From Pseudohongiella sp. O18 (GTDB lineage: Bacteria > Pseudomonadota > Gammaproteobacteria > Pseudomonadales > Pseudohongiellaceae): a DNA stretch of 64,000 bases. Of this stretch, positions 20,768 through 30,818 are shown in pieces; position 1 is the stretch's first letter; the number at the start of each line of letters is the position of its first letter. The stretch lies in assembly GCF_021729085.1 (NCBI RefSeq), contig NZ_JAJSAR010000002.1, positions 682,001-746,000 on the forward strand. The letters are read 5' to 3'. The notes under the pieces were generated by a model. That model was not told where the DNA came from. It made no database searches and saw only the letters and a list, made by a program, of their open reading frames with translations. The translations under genes and the position numbers were made by a program.

Positions 20768-22732
20768 ATGAGCCTGACCAGTATTCGTTCGCGATTGATA
20801 TTGTTTCTCCTGGTACTGATACTGCCGGTTCTTGCCCTTATCTACTGGTTTGTCGAGCAGGAGAATCTTCGCTACACAGATAGAACCATCAACTCATACC
20901 TGAATATCGGCACTCAGGTGTTTGACTACAGTGTCGAATCCCATAAAAACACGCTGCTGACCATCAGTAATGCGCTCACGCGTGACTGGGGCTTCCGGAA
21001 CGCCTTTGGTGCCGCAGACCCAATGACCATTCGTGATGCGGCCACCAATCTTCTTGCCCGCTCTCAGGGGGCCGCTGATCTCATGCTCATCAGTGATATG
21101 CAGGGTCGAGTCATTATTGATACGCATGATCAGGGTTTTTCGACTTTGCCGGCTGACTGGCGAGCGGTTGTGGACAATGCGGTCACTCATCCAGAGGGGC
21201 AGGGCGACCGGATTCTCATCGTCGGAGAGACCCCTTATCAGATCACTGTTGTGCCTCTAATGCTGCCGCAACCTGTTGCCTGGATATTCGCCGGGTTTCC
21301 GCTGGACGAGAGTTTTGTCAGAGAGATCCGACGCAGCACCGCTTCCGAGATATCGATACTGCGCCATCGTCCTGACCAGGTAAATGCAACTGCACTGGAG
21401 GTGGTTGCTTCCAGTCTTGAAGGCGAAAACCGCCGGCTGCTGGCGGAACGCCTGGAACCGTCGCTGATGAACGAGACTCAGCGTGTAAGCCTGGCTACGG
21501 AAAGTTTTGGCACCCAGGTCCGGCAACTGGCAAGTGGGGATACTGAGACGCCAGCCATTCTCGCAGTCGTTCAGCGATCTTACCGGGAGAATCAGGAGAA
21601 CCTGCAGGTATTGCAGCAACGCCTGCTGGACTTTTCGATTGCCATTGTCAGCATAAGTCTTCTGGCAGTGTTTGTGCTGGCCAGAGGTTTTACCCGGCCG
21701 GTTTTGCGGCTCGCCACGCGCGTGGAACAGATTGAACGTGGACAGTACCAACTGGCCGACGGCGACAGGGTGGTGACCGGTAAAGATGAAGTAGGCGAGC
21801 TGGAGCGCGCCGTTGAGCGCATGGCCAACGGGCTGGCAGAAAAAGAGAAGGTCAGGGACCTGCTCGGCAAAGTAGTTTCTAAAGGGGTCGCGGATGAACT
21901 TCTCAGCCGGCAGATTGAGCTTGGCGGCGAGGACAGAGAAGTAAGCATCCTGTTCGCGGACATCGCAGGTTTTACTGCTCTTGGCGAGCGTGTTCCCCCG
22001 CAGCAATTAATTTCAGTACTTAATACCTGTCTCGAGGGGCTATGCCGTGTTGTTGATCAGCACGGTGGTATCGTTGACAAATTTATCGGGGATGCTGTGA
22101 TGGCGGTGTTCGGTGCTCCTGTTTCTCACGCCGACGACCACCAGCGGGCTCTTGAGTGTGCGATGGCAATGCAGGCTGAGCTGCCTGCTATCAACGAAAT
22201 GCTGCGTGCCTATGAGTTTCCGGTCTCCATTTCTGTACGAATTGGTGTTCACACAGGGCATGTCGTTGCCGGCAACATAGGCTCATCAGACCGACTCAAC
22301 TACACCGTGATCGGGGATGCAGTCAATCTTGCTGCACGCCTTGAAGGCCTGACACGCTTCTACAATCTTGCGGCACTAATCAGTGAGCAGACACGTGTTG
22401 CTGCAGATCCTGACAACCGGATAGTCTGGCGTGATATTGATCTGGTTACGGTGTCTGGCCGCGAAAAGCCGGTCAAGCTGTTTGAACCCGTAGCGCACAG
22501 GGACACACTGTCTCAGGGTGAGATTGATCAGGTAGAACAGTTCAACAAAGCTCTGGATTGTTATCGTCAGGGACAGGGCGAGGAGGCGGCTGGTATAATC
22601 GCCATGCTGGTGGAGAAGGCTCACCCGGCATCCAACATCCAGCTTTACGAGCTTTACCTTGAGCGTATCCGCACGCAGGCAGACATGGCCGATGAGCACT
22701 GGGATCCCGTTTTTAGACATACCGGTAAATGA
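20768..22732 (+). CDS. Membrane adenylate cyclase with extracytoplasmic sensor and HAMP
   Basis: A 654-residue sensor enzyme. Transmembrane helix 1 (about residues 10-29) and helix 2 (287-309) enclose a periplasmic Cache/CHASE-like domain. A HAMP linker (to about 365) leads to a class III cyclase domain. Metal aspartates are in FADIAGF (about 397) and FIGDAVMAVFG (about 440). Lys in VDKFIGD and Thr in NYTVIGD predict ATP rather than GTP. The Asn/Arg pair is in DAVNLAARLEG. It is divergent from the cupredoxin operon with a gap of about 100 bases, suggesting linked signalling (inference). Starts at ATG 20726 or GTG 20699 are possible. Confidence 0.88.
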   Translation: MSLTSIRSRLILFLLVLILPVLALIYWFVEQENLRYTDRTINSYLNIGTQVFDYSVESHKNTLLTISNALTRDWGFRNAFGAADPMTIRDAATNLLARSQGAADLMLISDMQGRVIIDTHDQGFSTLPADWRAVVDNAVTHPEGQGDRILIVGETPYQITVVPLMLPQPVAWIFAGFPLDESFVREIRRSTASEISILRHRPDQVNATALEVVASSLEGENRRLLAERLEPSLMNETQRVSLATESFGTQVRQLASGDTETPAILAVVQRSYRENQENLQVLQQRLLDFSIAIVSISLLAVFVLARGFTRPVLRLATRVEQIERGQYQLADGDRVVTGKDEVGELERAVERMANGLAEKEKVRDLLGKVVSKGVADELLSRQIELGGEDREVSILFADIAGFTALGERVPPQQLISVLNTCLEGLCRVVDQHGGIVDKFIGDAVMAVFGAPVSHADDHQRALECAMAMQAELPAINEMLRAYEFPVSISVRIGVHTGHVVAGNIGSSDRLNYTVIGDAVNLAARLEGLTRFYNLAALISEQTRVAADPDNRIVWRDIDLVTVSGREKPVKLFEPVAHRDTLSQGEIDQVEQFNKALDCYRQGQGEEAAGIIAMLVEKAHPASNIQLYELYLERIRTQADMADEHWDPVFRHTGK

Positions 22733-22741
22733 GCCGAGACA

Positions 22742-23932
22742 GTGGGCGATGTTGATTTGACCGCAGATACAAGCAAGATAATGGACCCTGCCTGGATGCA
22801 GCGTGGCCGAAGAATTGCGCTGATCAATCCCACCAAGTTTTTAGGCAATCTGCTGCTGTCAGGTCAGCATATTCAACATCTGGTTTCATATTGCGCCGAT
22901 GAGGGAATCGAGCTGCTGCTGGTGCTGGATAGCGGTTTTCGGGAGCTTTTCGAGCCAGCCTTTCAGGCACCCGGTGTGCACTTTGTATATTATCCTCGAC
23001 AGTTGCTCAAGGCTCGCCGGCAGCGCCTGAAAGCTGCCAGGGCATGGCTCGCGTGTGTGCGTTCTATCAGAAGATTTCAGGCGGATCTCGCCTTCACAAT
23101 TGAAGAAGACTCAGTCAGTCACCGTCTTGCTCATCTTTCGGCCGCCAGGTTCAGGGTCAGCAGTACTGAAGCGCGTTACCAGTTTGGTTTTCACAAATAT
23201 CTGCAGGTTGAACGTGCCAATCGAGCTGCCGGAGAAAGGTCGATCTGGTACGCCTACCGGGAAATCTTCAGCCAGCTTGCGCTGCCAGTTCCCAGTGACA
23301 AGGCCTATCCAGTATTATCAAGCGTCACCGCTCAAGTACCTGCCCTGGAATCCGGACAATCTGATCGACCGCTGTTCATCATTCACGCCGGCGCAAGTAA
23401 ACACTATAAGAGATGGCCAGTTGCCAGCTTTATTGAACTGGCTTTGCGTGTCATTGAACGTGGTTACCATGTCGTTTTGATCGGTGCCGGCGCCGGTGAC
23501 GCAGCGCTCAACACAGCCGTGCTGGCGGGTTTGGGAGAGAGCCACAGGCAGTGTACAGACCTTTGTGACCGCCTTGATCTCAAATCACTGGCCGAATTGT
23601 TTGCCGCTGCCGCCTTTATTGTCGGAAACGATAGCGGCCCTTCGCATCTGGCCTCTGCGCTGGGCTTGCCGGGTGTGGTAATCTTCGGTCCCACAATCGA
23701 GGCCATATGGCGGCCGCTCGGTCCACAGACCAGGGTCATTCAGCACCGGCATGTTTGTCTTAGCGACTGTACACGCCACCATTGTCGTCAGGCATATGCC
23801 TGCCTATCGACCATCCAGAGTGATGAAGTTCTGGAGAGTGTTCCTGAGGTGAACGCAGCTGTTGAATCAGCGGCAGACGGCAGCGTGTCCGAGATCAGGT
23901 CTCAAGACGTCCGAATCAAGCAGAAAGGGTAG
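22742..23932 (+). CDS. Glycosyltransferase family 9 (heptosyltransferase-like)
   Basis: The 396-residue protein has the two Rossmann domains of the ADP-heptose:LPS heptosyltransferases. The donor-site signature [19 protein letters not shown] lies near residues 293-312, [12 protein letters not shown] precedes it, and the typical C-terminal cysteine cluster ([16 protein letters not shown]) follows. Where WaaC-type enzymes have the N-terminal Gly-Asp with the catalytic aspartate, this has FLGNLLLS near residues 32-39, so Asp is replaced by Asn. The exact sugar and acceptor cannot be told. It starts at GTG 22742 (ATG 22781 is an alternative), nine bases after the cyclase, and is followed by rfbB. 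Confidence 0.82.
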   Translation: MGDVDLTADTSKIMDPAWMQRGRRIALINPTKFLGNLLLSGQHIQHLVSYCADEGIELLLVLDSGFRELFEPAFQAPGVHFVYYPRQLLKARRQRLKAARAWLACVRSIRRFQADLAFTIEEDSVSHRLAHLSAARFRVSSTEARYQFGFHKYLQVERANRAAGERSIWYAYREIFSQLALPVPSDKAYPVLSSVTAQVPALESGQSDRPLFIIHAGASKHYKRWPVASFIELALRVIERGYHVVLIGAGAGDAALNTAVLAGLGESHRQCTDLCDRLDLKSLAELFAAAAFIVGNDSGPSHLASALGLPGVVIFGPTIEAIWRPLGPQTRVIQHRHVCLSDCTRHHCRQAYACLSTIQSDEVLESVPEVNAAVESAADGSVSEIRSQDVRIKQKG

Positions 23933-23948
23933 GGAGCGAACAAACAAC

Positions 23949-25019
23949 ATGGAAAAATCGTTACGCATACTGGTCACAGGCGGGGCGGGATTTATCGGCT
24001 CAGCCGTCGTGCGGCAGATCATACAGCACAGCTCGGACTTCGTCCTGAATGTCGACAAGCTGACCTATGCAGGCAACCTGGAGTCACTGGCCGCTGTCAG
24101 CGCCGATCCCCGCTACCAGTTTGCACAGCAGGACATCTGCGACCGGCAGGCCATGGATCAGTTGATTGCAGACTTCCAGCCCGATGCAGTGATGCATCTG
24201 GCGGCCGAGAGTCATGTGGACAGATCGATAGATGGTCCGGCAGCCTTTATTGAAACCAATATTGTGGGGACGTATACCCTGCTTGAAGCTGTGCGGTCGT
24301 ACTGGAATCAGCTACCTGAGGACCGACAATCACAGTTCCGTTTTCATCACATCTCGACCGATGAGGTCTACGGCGACCTTGAGGGGCCTGATGAACTGTT
24401 TACCGAGTCGACACCGTATGCGCCGAGCTCCCCTTACTCCGCCAGCAAGGCAAGTTCAGATCATCTGGTCAGAGCCTGGCGTCGAACCTATGGCTTACCT
24501 GTCATTGTCACCAACTGTTCGAATAATTACGGTCCCTATCATTTTCCAGAGAAGCTGATTCCCCACATCATTCTGAATGCCATACACGGCAAACCCCTGC
24601 CAGTTTACGGTGACGGAAAACAGGTGCGTGACTGGCTGCATGTTGAGGATCATGCCAGGGCTCTGCATCTGGTCGTGCGGCAGGGCATACCCGGTGAGAC
24701 CTATAATATCGGCGGTCACAACGAGAAACAGAACATCGATGTTGTTAAAGCGATCTGCGAACTGCTGGATGAGCTACACCCACAGTCGCCAGTCACGCCG
24801 CATGCCAGTCTGATTACTTTTGTAAAGGACCGGCCAGGCCACGATCTGCGTTATGCGATAGACGCGTCCAAAATCCAGCGGGAATTGGGCTGGGTGCCAA
24901 GAGAAACCTTTGAGAGCGGATTACGCAGTACGGTGAAGTGGTACCTTGAAAATGCCACCTGGTGGGGGCGTGTGCTGTCAGGCGATTATCAGCTTGACCG
25001 CCTGGGCGACAGTAACTGA
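23949..25019 (+). CDS. rfbB: dTDP-glucose 4,6-dehydratase
   Basis: RfbB converts dTDP-glucose to dTDP-4-keto-6-deoxyglucose, the first committed step of dTDP-rhamnose and other deoxysugars for surface polysaccharides. The N-terminus has the NAD motif [15 protein letters not shown], then [25 protein letters not shown] and the catalytic [31 protein letters not shown] and [14 protein letters not shown] near the C-terminus are family signatures. At 356 residues it is full-length. The usual partners rfbA, rfbC and rfbD are not adjacent. The start is ATG 23949, in place of earlier in-frame codons inside the preceding gene. Confidence 0.93.
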   Translation: MEKSLRILVTGGAGFIGSAVVRQIIQHSSDFVLNVDKLTYAGNLESLAAVSADPRYQFAQQDICDRQAMDQLIADFQPDAVMHLAAESHVDRSIDGPAAFIETNIVGTYTLLEAVRSYWNQLPEDRQSQFRFHHISTDEVYGDLEGPDELFTESTPYAPSSPYSASKASSDHLVRAWRRTYGLPVIVTNCSNNYGPYHFPEKLIPHIILNAIHGKPLPVYGDGKQVRDWLHVEDHARALHLVVRQGIPGETYNIGGHNEKQNIDVVKAICELLDELHPQSPVTPHASLITFVKDRPGHDLRYAIDASKIQRELGWVPRETFESGLRSTVKWYLENATWWGRVLSGDYQLDRLGDSN

Positions 25020-25134
25020 CAAGCCGGAAGCACTGCGGCGGGCGCTGAATTGGCTTATAATTGCGCCGCGTAATTCAGTGTATGGGCAAGATTTTAAAAC
25101 AGCATTTAAAACAAATATTTGCAGGAGAAGTCTA

Positions 25135-27276
25135 ATGATTTATCAAGGCAAGGGCATAGAGGTCAGTAAACTCGAGTCGGGGATTGCGAGACTCTGTTTT
25201 GATCTGCCTGACTCCTCCGTCAATGTTTTTAATGCACTGATGCTTTCGGAGCTGGACGCCGCCATAAAAGCCATTGCAGCCAGTGATGCCACCGGTGTCA
25301 TTTGTGTCAGTGGCAAAAGCAGCTACATTGTCGGTGCCGATATCAAGGAGTTCACTGACAAATTCAAGTTGTCTGAGTCCGAACTGCTTGAATGGGTTGC
25401 AGGCGCGAACGCCGTTTTTGATGCGCTGGAGGATCTGCCCATCCCAACGGTTGCTGCGATCAACGGCATGGCTCTGGGCGGTGGCTTTGAGCTGTGTCTG
25501 GCGGCCGATTATCGTGTCGGCAGCGAGGCAGCCGTGCTAGGCTTCCCGGAAGTCAATCTGGGGATCTGCCCCGGTTTTGGCGGCACTGTCAGAGCCTTGC
25601 GTCTGCTGGGCGCTGATCCGGCAATTGACATGGTACGCAGCGGCCGCCACGTAAAGGCGGAGCAGGCGCTCAGCGATGGCGCGCTGGACGTGCTGGTAAC
25701 ATCAGATGCGCTTGAAGATGCAGCCATCGAAGTGATCGAGCAGGCACTGTCTGGAGAGCTGGATATCTGGGAGCGCCGCAAACAGAAAACCTCTCCCGTG
25801 ACGCTTAGCCCGGCGAGTCTTGAAAAGGTTTTTTCGGCCGGCATGGCGCGAACGCGCAAAGACGCTGGCAGCAACTATCCAGCAGCGGAAACGGCCGTGC
25901 AGTCAATGTGGGATGGCGCTACCAAACAGCGTGACGATGCGCTGCGCCATGAGAACCAGGCCTTTGTAAGACTGGCGCGCAGTGAGGTGGCTGGCAATCT
26001 GGTTCAGCTGTTCCTGAATGACCAGTTCCTGAAATCGCGTGCCAAAAAGCTCTCTCGCGACGTCAGCCCTGTGAAAAAGGCAGCTGTGCTGGGTGCTGGC
26101 ATTATGGGTGGTGGTATCGCCTATCAATCGGCTTTACGTGGCACTCCCATCATAATGAAAGATATCGCCCAGCAGGGATTGGATCTCGGTCTGCAAGAGG
26201 CAGACAAATTGTTGGCCAAACAGGTCGACAGGGGTCGCATGGACAGCGCCAAGGCAAAAAAGGTTCTGTCTGCGATCAGTCCTACGCTGGATTATGCAGG
26301 TTTCGACCAGGTAGACCTGGTGGTTGAGGCTGTCGTTGAAAACCCCAAAGTCAAACAGGCGGTGTTGGCCGAAGTCGAGAGCAGTACGCCGGATAACAGC
26401 GTGCTGACCTCCAACACCTCAACGATTTCAATCACTCGTCTGGCCCAGGCATTGAAGCGTCCTGAGAACTTCTGCGGCATGCACTTCTTCAATCCGGTCC
26501 CATTGATGCCGCTGGTTGAAGTCATTCGCGGAGAGAAAACCGGGGACGCTGCGATTGCCAAAACTGTTGGCTACGCGCTGTCCCTGGGCAAGATGCCCAT
26601 CGTTGTGAACGACTGCCCTGGATTTCTGGTAAACCGTATCTTGTTTCCCTATTTCGGTGCCTTCTGTCAGCTGCTGCGGGACGGGGCAGACCTGCGCGAA
26701 GTAGATCGTGTCATGGAAGCCTTCGGCTGGCCTATGGGGCCGGCGTACCTGCTGGACGTTGTAGGTATCGACACCGCTTCGCACTGCATGAAAGTCATGG
26801 AGGAGGGGTTCCCGGATCGGATGAGCTATGACTTCACAACGGCAATCGATCACCTTTACGAGCTGGGACATTATGGTCAGAAAAACGGTCTGGGCTTCTA
26901 TAAATACGAAACCGGCGGCGGTGGGCGACCCACCAAGGTCTTCGATGAGCAGATATTGAAGACGCTGCAGCCACTGCAGACAGGTCAGCAATCGCTTTCG
27001 GATGCGGAGATCCAGGAGCGTATGATGGTCGCTCTGTGTCTTGAGGCTGTACGCTGCCTTGAAGACAATATTGTCAGCTCTGCGGTTGAGGTGGACATGG
27101 GCCTGCTGCTGGGTCTGGGCTTTCCGAAGTTTCGGGGCGGGGCATTGCGGTTTATTGATAATATGGGTGTTGCCGCGTTCTGCCAGATGGCAGACAAGTA
27201 TGCAGAGCTGGGACCGCTTTATCATCCCACCAGTGGGTTGAGAGAGATGGCTGCTGCCGGCAAAACGTTTTACTGA
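25135..27276 (+). CDS. fadB: Fatty acid oxidation complex subunit alpha
   Basis: A bifunctional enoyl-CoA hydratase and 3-hydroxyacyl-CoA dehydrogenase for beta-oxidation. The N-terminal crotonase domain carries [18 protein letters not shown]. The Rossmann NAD site [16 protein letters not shown] begins near residue 319. The dehydrogenase His lies in [16 protein letters not shown]. The 713 residues are the usual length. ATG 25135 has GGAGAAG upstream; the frame is open further 5' into rfbB but without conservation. The thiolase gene fadA, normally adjacent, is absent: ttcA follows after 11 bases. A TATAAT at 25056-25061 could be part of its promoter. Confidence 0.94.
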   Translation: MIYQGKGIEVSKLESGIARLCFDLPDSSVNVFNALMLSELDAAIKAIAASDATGVICVSGKSSYIVGADIKEFTDKFKLSESELLEWVAGANAVFDALEDLPIPTVAAINGMALGGGFELCLAADYRVGSEAAVLGFPEVNLGICPGFGGTVRALRLLGADPAIDMVRSGRHVKAEQALSDGALDVLVTSDALEDAAIEVIEQALSGELDIWERRKQKTSPVTLSPASLEKVFSAGMARTRKDAGSNYPAAETAVQSMWDGATKQRDDALRHENQAFVRLARSEVAGNLVQLFLNDQFLKSRAKKLSRDVSPVKKAAVLGAGIMGGGIAYQSALRGTPIIMKDIAQQGLDLGLQEADKLLAKQVDRGRMDSAKAKKVLSAISPTLDYAGFDQVDLVVEAVVENPKVKQAVLAEVESSTPDNSVLTSNTSTISITRLAQALKRPENFCGMHFFNPVPLMPLVEVIRGEKTGDAAIAKTVGYALSLGKMPIVVNDCPGFLVNRILFPYFGAFCQLLRDGADLREVDRVMEAFGWPMGPAYLLDVVGIDTASHCMKVMEEGFPDRMSYDFTTAIDHLYELGHYGQKNGLGFYKYETGGGGRPTKVFDEQILKTLQPLQTGQQSLSDAEIQERMMVALCLEAVRCLEDNIVSSAVEVDMGLLLGLGFPKFRGGALRFIDNMGVAAFCQMADKYAELGPLYHPTSGLREMAAAGKTFY

Positions 27277-27287
27277 GGGTGAAAGCT

Positions 27288-28178
27288 GTGGAATACATTG
27301 AGGCCAGTCAGAGTCACACATTGGCGTGTGCATCAGAGGCGCCTGGCATCGCACAAAAAACGGACGAAAAACGTCTCAATCGCTGCCGTAAGAGTCTGCG
27401 ACGGGACGTTGGCCGCGCCATCGCTGATTTTAATATGATCGAGGATGGCGATTTTGTCATGGTCTGCCTCAGCGGTGGTAAAGACTCCTACACCATGCTG
27501 GATGTTCTGCTGCACCTGCAGAAACATGCTCCCATTGATTTCAAAATCAAGGCTGTGAATCTCGATCAAAAGCAGCCGGGTTTCCCCGAGCATGTACTGC
27601 CTGAATATCTGGAGTCTATTGGCGTCGACTACCATATCATTGAGCAGGACACATTCTCGATTGTGAAAGAGAAAACACCCGAGGGCAAAACCTATTGTGG
27701 CCTTTGCTCCCGCTTGCGGCGCGGCAACCTGTATACCTACGCCCGTCAGATTGGTGCGACCAAAATTGCGCTGGGTCATCACCGGGACGACATCGTTGAA
27801 ACGCTGTTTCTGAATATGTTTTTTGGTGGCAAACTGAAAGCCATGCCTCCGAAACTGTTGAGTGATGACAAGCAGAACATTGTGATCCGTCCGCTGGCTT
27901 ATGTTGCCGAGAAAGATATTGCGCGTTATGCGAAATTGCGTGGTTTTCCTATCATCCCGTGCAATCTGTGTGGCACGCAGGACAACATGCAGCGGCAGGA
28001 AATGAAGGCCATGCTGCAGGCATGGGAAAAGCAGTGGCCAGGCCGAATTGATAACATTTTCCGCAGCATTGCCAATGTGGAACCGTCGCAGCTCGCCGAT
28101 ACGGGCTTGTTTCCATTCCGCGACCTGAAGCTGGATCGGGAATCGTTCAACCGGATCCAGGCGATCAATGTTGCCTGA
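27288..28178 (+). CDS. ttcA: tRNA 2-thiocytidine(32) synthetase TtcA
   Basis: TtcA thiolates C32 of certain tRNAs with ATP and an iron-sulfur cluster. The PP-loop motif CLSGGKDSY lies near residues 60-68. Two CxxC pairs, [12 protein letters not shown] and PCNLCGTQ, provide the cluster cysteines. [11 protein letters not shown] is the third family signature. The protein is about 296 residues. GTG 27288 follows GAGGGTG at a good distance; GTG 27279 is an alternative three codons earlier. It follows fadB closely and leads into yheU and tusA, the latter a sulfur carrier for tRNA thiolation. Confidence 0.94.
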   Translation: MEYIEASQSHTLACASEAPGIAQKTDEKRLNRCRKSLRRDVGRAIADFNMIEDGDFVMVCLSGGKDSYTMLDVLLHLQKHAPIDFKIKAVNLDQKQPGFPEHVLPEYLESIGVDYHIIEQDTFSIVKEKTPEGKTYCGLCSRLRRGNLYTYARQIGATKIALGHHRDDIVETLFLNMFFGGKLKAMPPKLLSDDKQNIVIRPLAYVAEKDIARYAKLRGFPIIPCNLCGTQDNMQRQEMKAMLQAWEKQWPGRIDNIFRSIANVEPSQLADTGLFPFRDLKLDRESFNRIQAINVA

Positions 28179-28180
28179 TT

Positions 28181-28399
28181 ATGGATATACCCTGGCAGGC
28201 ATTGCCTGAAGACACACTGACTGCATTGATCGAAGAGTTCGTTTCGCGTGAGGGTACCGAGTACGGCTGGCACGACTATTCGCTGGCTGACAAAGTTGCT
28301 CAGGTTCGCCTGCAGTTGAAACGGGGTGAGGCCAGAATCGACTTCGATCCCGATAGCGAAACATGCAATATCGTGGCGGCGGATGGACGGCGGCCATGA
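28181..28399 (+). CDS. yheU: YheU family protein (UPF0270)
   Basis: A 72-residue cytoplasmic protein. It opens [21 protein letters not shown], in line with the YheU family pattern of IPW, then REGT(E/D)YG, then KVAxVRxQL and a closing TxNI segment (TCNIVAA here). The function is unknown. It begins two bases after the ttcA stop and its 3' end is 25 bases before tusA, so it is part of the same transcript. Confidence 0.9.
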   Translation: MDIPWQALPEDTLTALIEEFVSREGTEYGWHDYSLADKVAQVRLQLKRGEARIDFDPDSETCNIVAADGRRP

Positions 28400-28424
28400 G
28401 CCGAAACAGAAAGATACAGCTTAT

Positions 28425-28667
28425 ATGAGCAAGGAAATACCCATCAATCATCACCTCGACGCATCGGGACTTTTTTGTCCCGAGCCTGTGATGATGCTTC
28501 ACAACCGTATTCGTGATATGCAATCCGGAGACGTGCTTGAATTGCTGGCCACCGATCCGTCCACGACAAGGGATGTTCCAAAATTCTGCATGTTCCTGGG
28601 ACACGAGCTGCTTGATCAAACTGAAGCCGAAGGTCGTTATCGCTACCTGATCAGGAAAAGCGAATGA
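28425..28667 (+). CDS. tusA: Sulfur carrier protein TusA
   Basis: TusA accepts persulfide sulfur from IscS and passes it on for tRNA thiolation and other sulfur uses. The family signature [15 protein letters not shown] lies near residues 10-24, with the active Cys about residue 17. The rest, including [14 protein letters not shown], keeps the alpha/beta fold. It is 80 residues long. ATG 28425 is chosen because earlier in-frame codons lie inside yheU and do not resemble TusA. It overlaps the exonuclease start by four bases. Confidence 0.93.
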   Translation: MSKEIPINHHLDASGLFCPEPVMMLHNRIRDMQSGDVLELLATDPSTTRDVPKFCMFLGHELLDQTEAEGRYRYLIRKSE

Positions 28668-29596
28668 ACGCGCCGCTGTATCTGGTTGACGCGTCGATTT
28701 ATATCTTTCAGGCACACTTCTCTCCGGCAACAGTTGCCTACGCTACAGATGGCAGTGATCGCAGTGCATTTGTCGGTTTCGCCCGTTTTCTCATACGTTT
28801 TCTGCGACAGCTCAGGCGTCGCCACGATGAGGTTCTGGTCGCTGTGGCGTTTGATCAGAGCCTGTTCTCTGGTTTTCGACACCAGCTGTATCCAGCCTAC
28901 AAATCCAATCGCGTTTTACCTGACGACAATCTTGCGCTTCAGCTTGATGCGTGTTTCCACTTGTGTGAGACCCTGGGTGTAAGTGCATTTGGCAGTCGCC
29001 AGTTTGAAGCTGACGATATTATCGGCACACTATGTATAAAGGCAGCTGATGAGCAGCCAGTTACCATAGTCAGCCGGGACAAGGATCTGTCGCAACTGCT
29101 GCTTCGACAGCAGGACAGGATCTGGGATTTTCAGTCCCAGACCTTTCGCAACCGTGATGACATACAGTTGCGCTTTGGCATCTGGCCGGAGCAGTTCCCC
29201 TGTTATCTGGGGCTGGTGGGTGACAGTATTGACTGCATACCGGGCGTACCAGGCCTGGGGCCAGTTGCAGCGCGTCATTTGCTGCAGGCTTACAGTGACC
29301 TTGATGTGCTGTACAACGAGATCGACTCAGTTGCGAGCCTTGGTTTTCGCGGTGCCAGAAGCTGCCAACAGAAGCTGGAAACTCACCATGAGCAGGCACA
29401 ATTGAGCAGACAGCTGGCACGAATAGTCTGTTGCCATTCTGAAGACTGCGCTGAGCCATTTGCAGCCGTTAAGCCAGAAGCACTGCTCGCGCGTGGTTTT
29501 GATCAGCCGGGCTTTACCGATCTGTTAAGGTCTCTCGCGATTGACGAGAAAGAGACACAACGATTGATTCGACAGCTGGACGGCGGCATTGTCTGA
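28664..29596 (+). CDS. 5'-3' exonuclease (PolA N-terminal/ExoIX-like)
   Basis: The 310-residue protein matches the flap-endonuclease domain found in the N-terminus of DNA polymerase I. Acidic metal-binding positions appear in [40 protein letters not shown] and [11 protein letters not shown]. The helix-hairpin-helix DNA-binding part is [20 protein letters not shown]. There is no polymerase domain. It is longer than E. coli ExoIX (Xni), so I give no symbol. It likely removes flaps or primers. It is translationally coupled to tusA by an ATGA overlap and followed by pdxB. Confidence 0.87.
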   Translation: MNAPLYLVDASIYIFQAHFSPATVAYATDGSDRSAFVGFARFLIRFLRQLRRRHDEVLVAVAFDQSLFSGFRHQLYPAYKSNRVLPDDNLALQLDACFHLCETLGVSAFGSRQFEADDIIGTLCIKAADEQPVTIVSRDKDLSQLLLRQQDRIWDFQSQTFRNRDDIQLRFGIWPEQFPCYLGLVGDSIDCIPGVPGLGPVAARHLLQAYSDLDVLYNEIDSVASLGFRGARSCQQKLETHHEQAQLSRQLARIVCCHSEDCAEPFAAVKPEALLARGFDQPGFTDLLRSLAIDEKETQRLIRQLDGGIV

Positions 29597-29646
29597 CGTA
29601 GTACGTAGTTTGAAAATTTGGCTTGTTTAATTACTAAGGGGCTGCG

Positions 29647-30816
29647 ATGAAAATAGTTGCTGACCAGAACATACTGGCACTGGATAAGTGGCGGGCCAAA
29701 GACATCGAACTGGTCATGAAGTCGGGCAGAGATATCGTCAGTGCTGATCTGCGTGATGCGGATGCTTTGCTGGTTCGTTCTATTACGACAGTCGATGCCG
29801 AACTACTGGCCGGAAGTCGAGTCCGTTTTGTCGGAACCGCCACCAGTGGTACTAATCATATTGATATAGACTGGCTAACTTCCAATGATATTTACCTGGC
29901 TGATGCCGCCGGTGCAAATGCCGGTGCAGTCACTGACTATGTACTGGCCTGTCTTGCCGAGCAGATTCGTAGTGCCGGTTTCGATCCGTGGGCTGCGAGT
30001 ATTGCGATTGTTGGTGTTGGTCATGTGGGGGGGCTGCTGGCAAGGCGCCTGAAAGCGCTGGGCATCAGCTGCGTGGGTTGCGACCCATTTCAACAGAATG
30101 TCGACGGACTTGAGTACGTCTCATTCGAGCAGGCCCTGCAGGCCAATGTTGTCTGTCTCCACACTCCGTTGACACATGATGGCCCTCATGCGACCCGCAG
30201 CATGATGAATGCCGAAGCGTTCTCAAAGATGCGACCTGACGCTATCTTAATCAATGCCGGACGGGGAGAGGTTGTCGACGACGAGGCATTGCTGACTCAC
30301 TTGACGAAACAACGTCACTTTGTCGCGATCCTTGATGTCTGGCACAACGAACCGAACCCGTCCCGTGATGTTGTCAATGCCGCAAGTCTTGCGACACCAC
30401 ATATTGCAGGTTACAGCGTTGAAGCAAAACTGGCCGCGACACAACGCATTCTGAAAGCACTGGTGAACCATTTTGACTTGCCGGCATCCCTGGCTTCAGT
30501 CAGCAGATTGCCCTGCGTCGTTCATGACTCGCGTTACGAAACGGCTGCAGGGTCGGGCAGACAGCCAGGGCAGGGTAGTGACTCGGCCGTATTTGCAGAT
30601 TACCTGCTGCGCGCATTTTCACCAGCACGTGTCGCTGCTACTTTCAGGCTCCAGTACAATAAAGCTTCCCACGATGAGGGCGCGATAGTCTTTGACAGGC
30701 TGCGCAGTCAGCTGGTCGGCAGACGTGAGTTTTCCGCCAGCCATGTTCATGCCGCCGGACTAAGCCCGCAGGTAGCGGGCTGGTTACATGCCGCAGGTTT
30801 TGTACTACAGGCTTAG
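29647..30816 (+). CDS. pdxB: Erythronate-4-phosphate dehydrogenase
   Basis: PdxB oxidises 4-phosphoerythronate in the DXP-dependent pathway to pyridoxal 5'-phosphate. The N-terminus MKIVADQNI, the LLVRSITTVDAELL and VGTATSGTNHID segments, and the NAD fold IAIVGVGHVGGLLARRL identify the 2-hydroxyacid dehydrogenase family and the PdxB branch. The catalytic Arg/Glu/His appear in NAGRGEVVDDEAL, WHNEP and TPHIAGYS. The PdxB-specific C-terminal domain follows (389 residues). Transcription appears to begin a new unit or read through from the exonuclease gene, 50 bases upstream. Confidence 0.93.
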   Translation: MKIVADQNILALDKWRAKDIELVMKSGRDIVSADLRDADALLVRSITTVDAELLAGSRVRFVGTATSGTNHIDIDWLTSNDIYLADAAGANAGAVTDYVLACLAEQIRSAGFDPWAASIAIVGVGHVGGLLARRLKALGISCVGCDPFQQNVDGLEYVSFEQALQANVVCLHTPLTHDGPHATRSMMNAEAFSKMRPDAILINAGRGEVVDDEALLTHLTKQRHFVAILDVWHNEPNPSRDVVNAASLATPHIAGYSVEAKLAATQRILKALVNHFDLPASLASVSRLPCVVHDSRYETAAGSGRQPGQGSDSAVFADYLLRAFSPARVAATFRLQYNKASHDEGAIVFDRLRSQLVGRREFSASHVHAAGLSPQVAGWLHAAGFVLQA

Positions 30817-30818
30817 CA

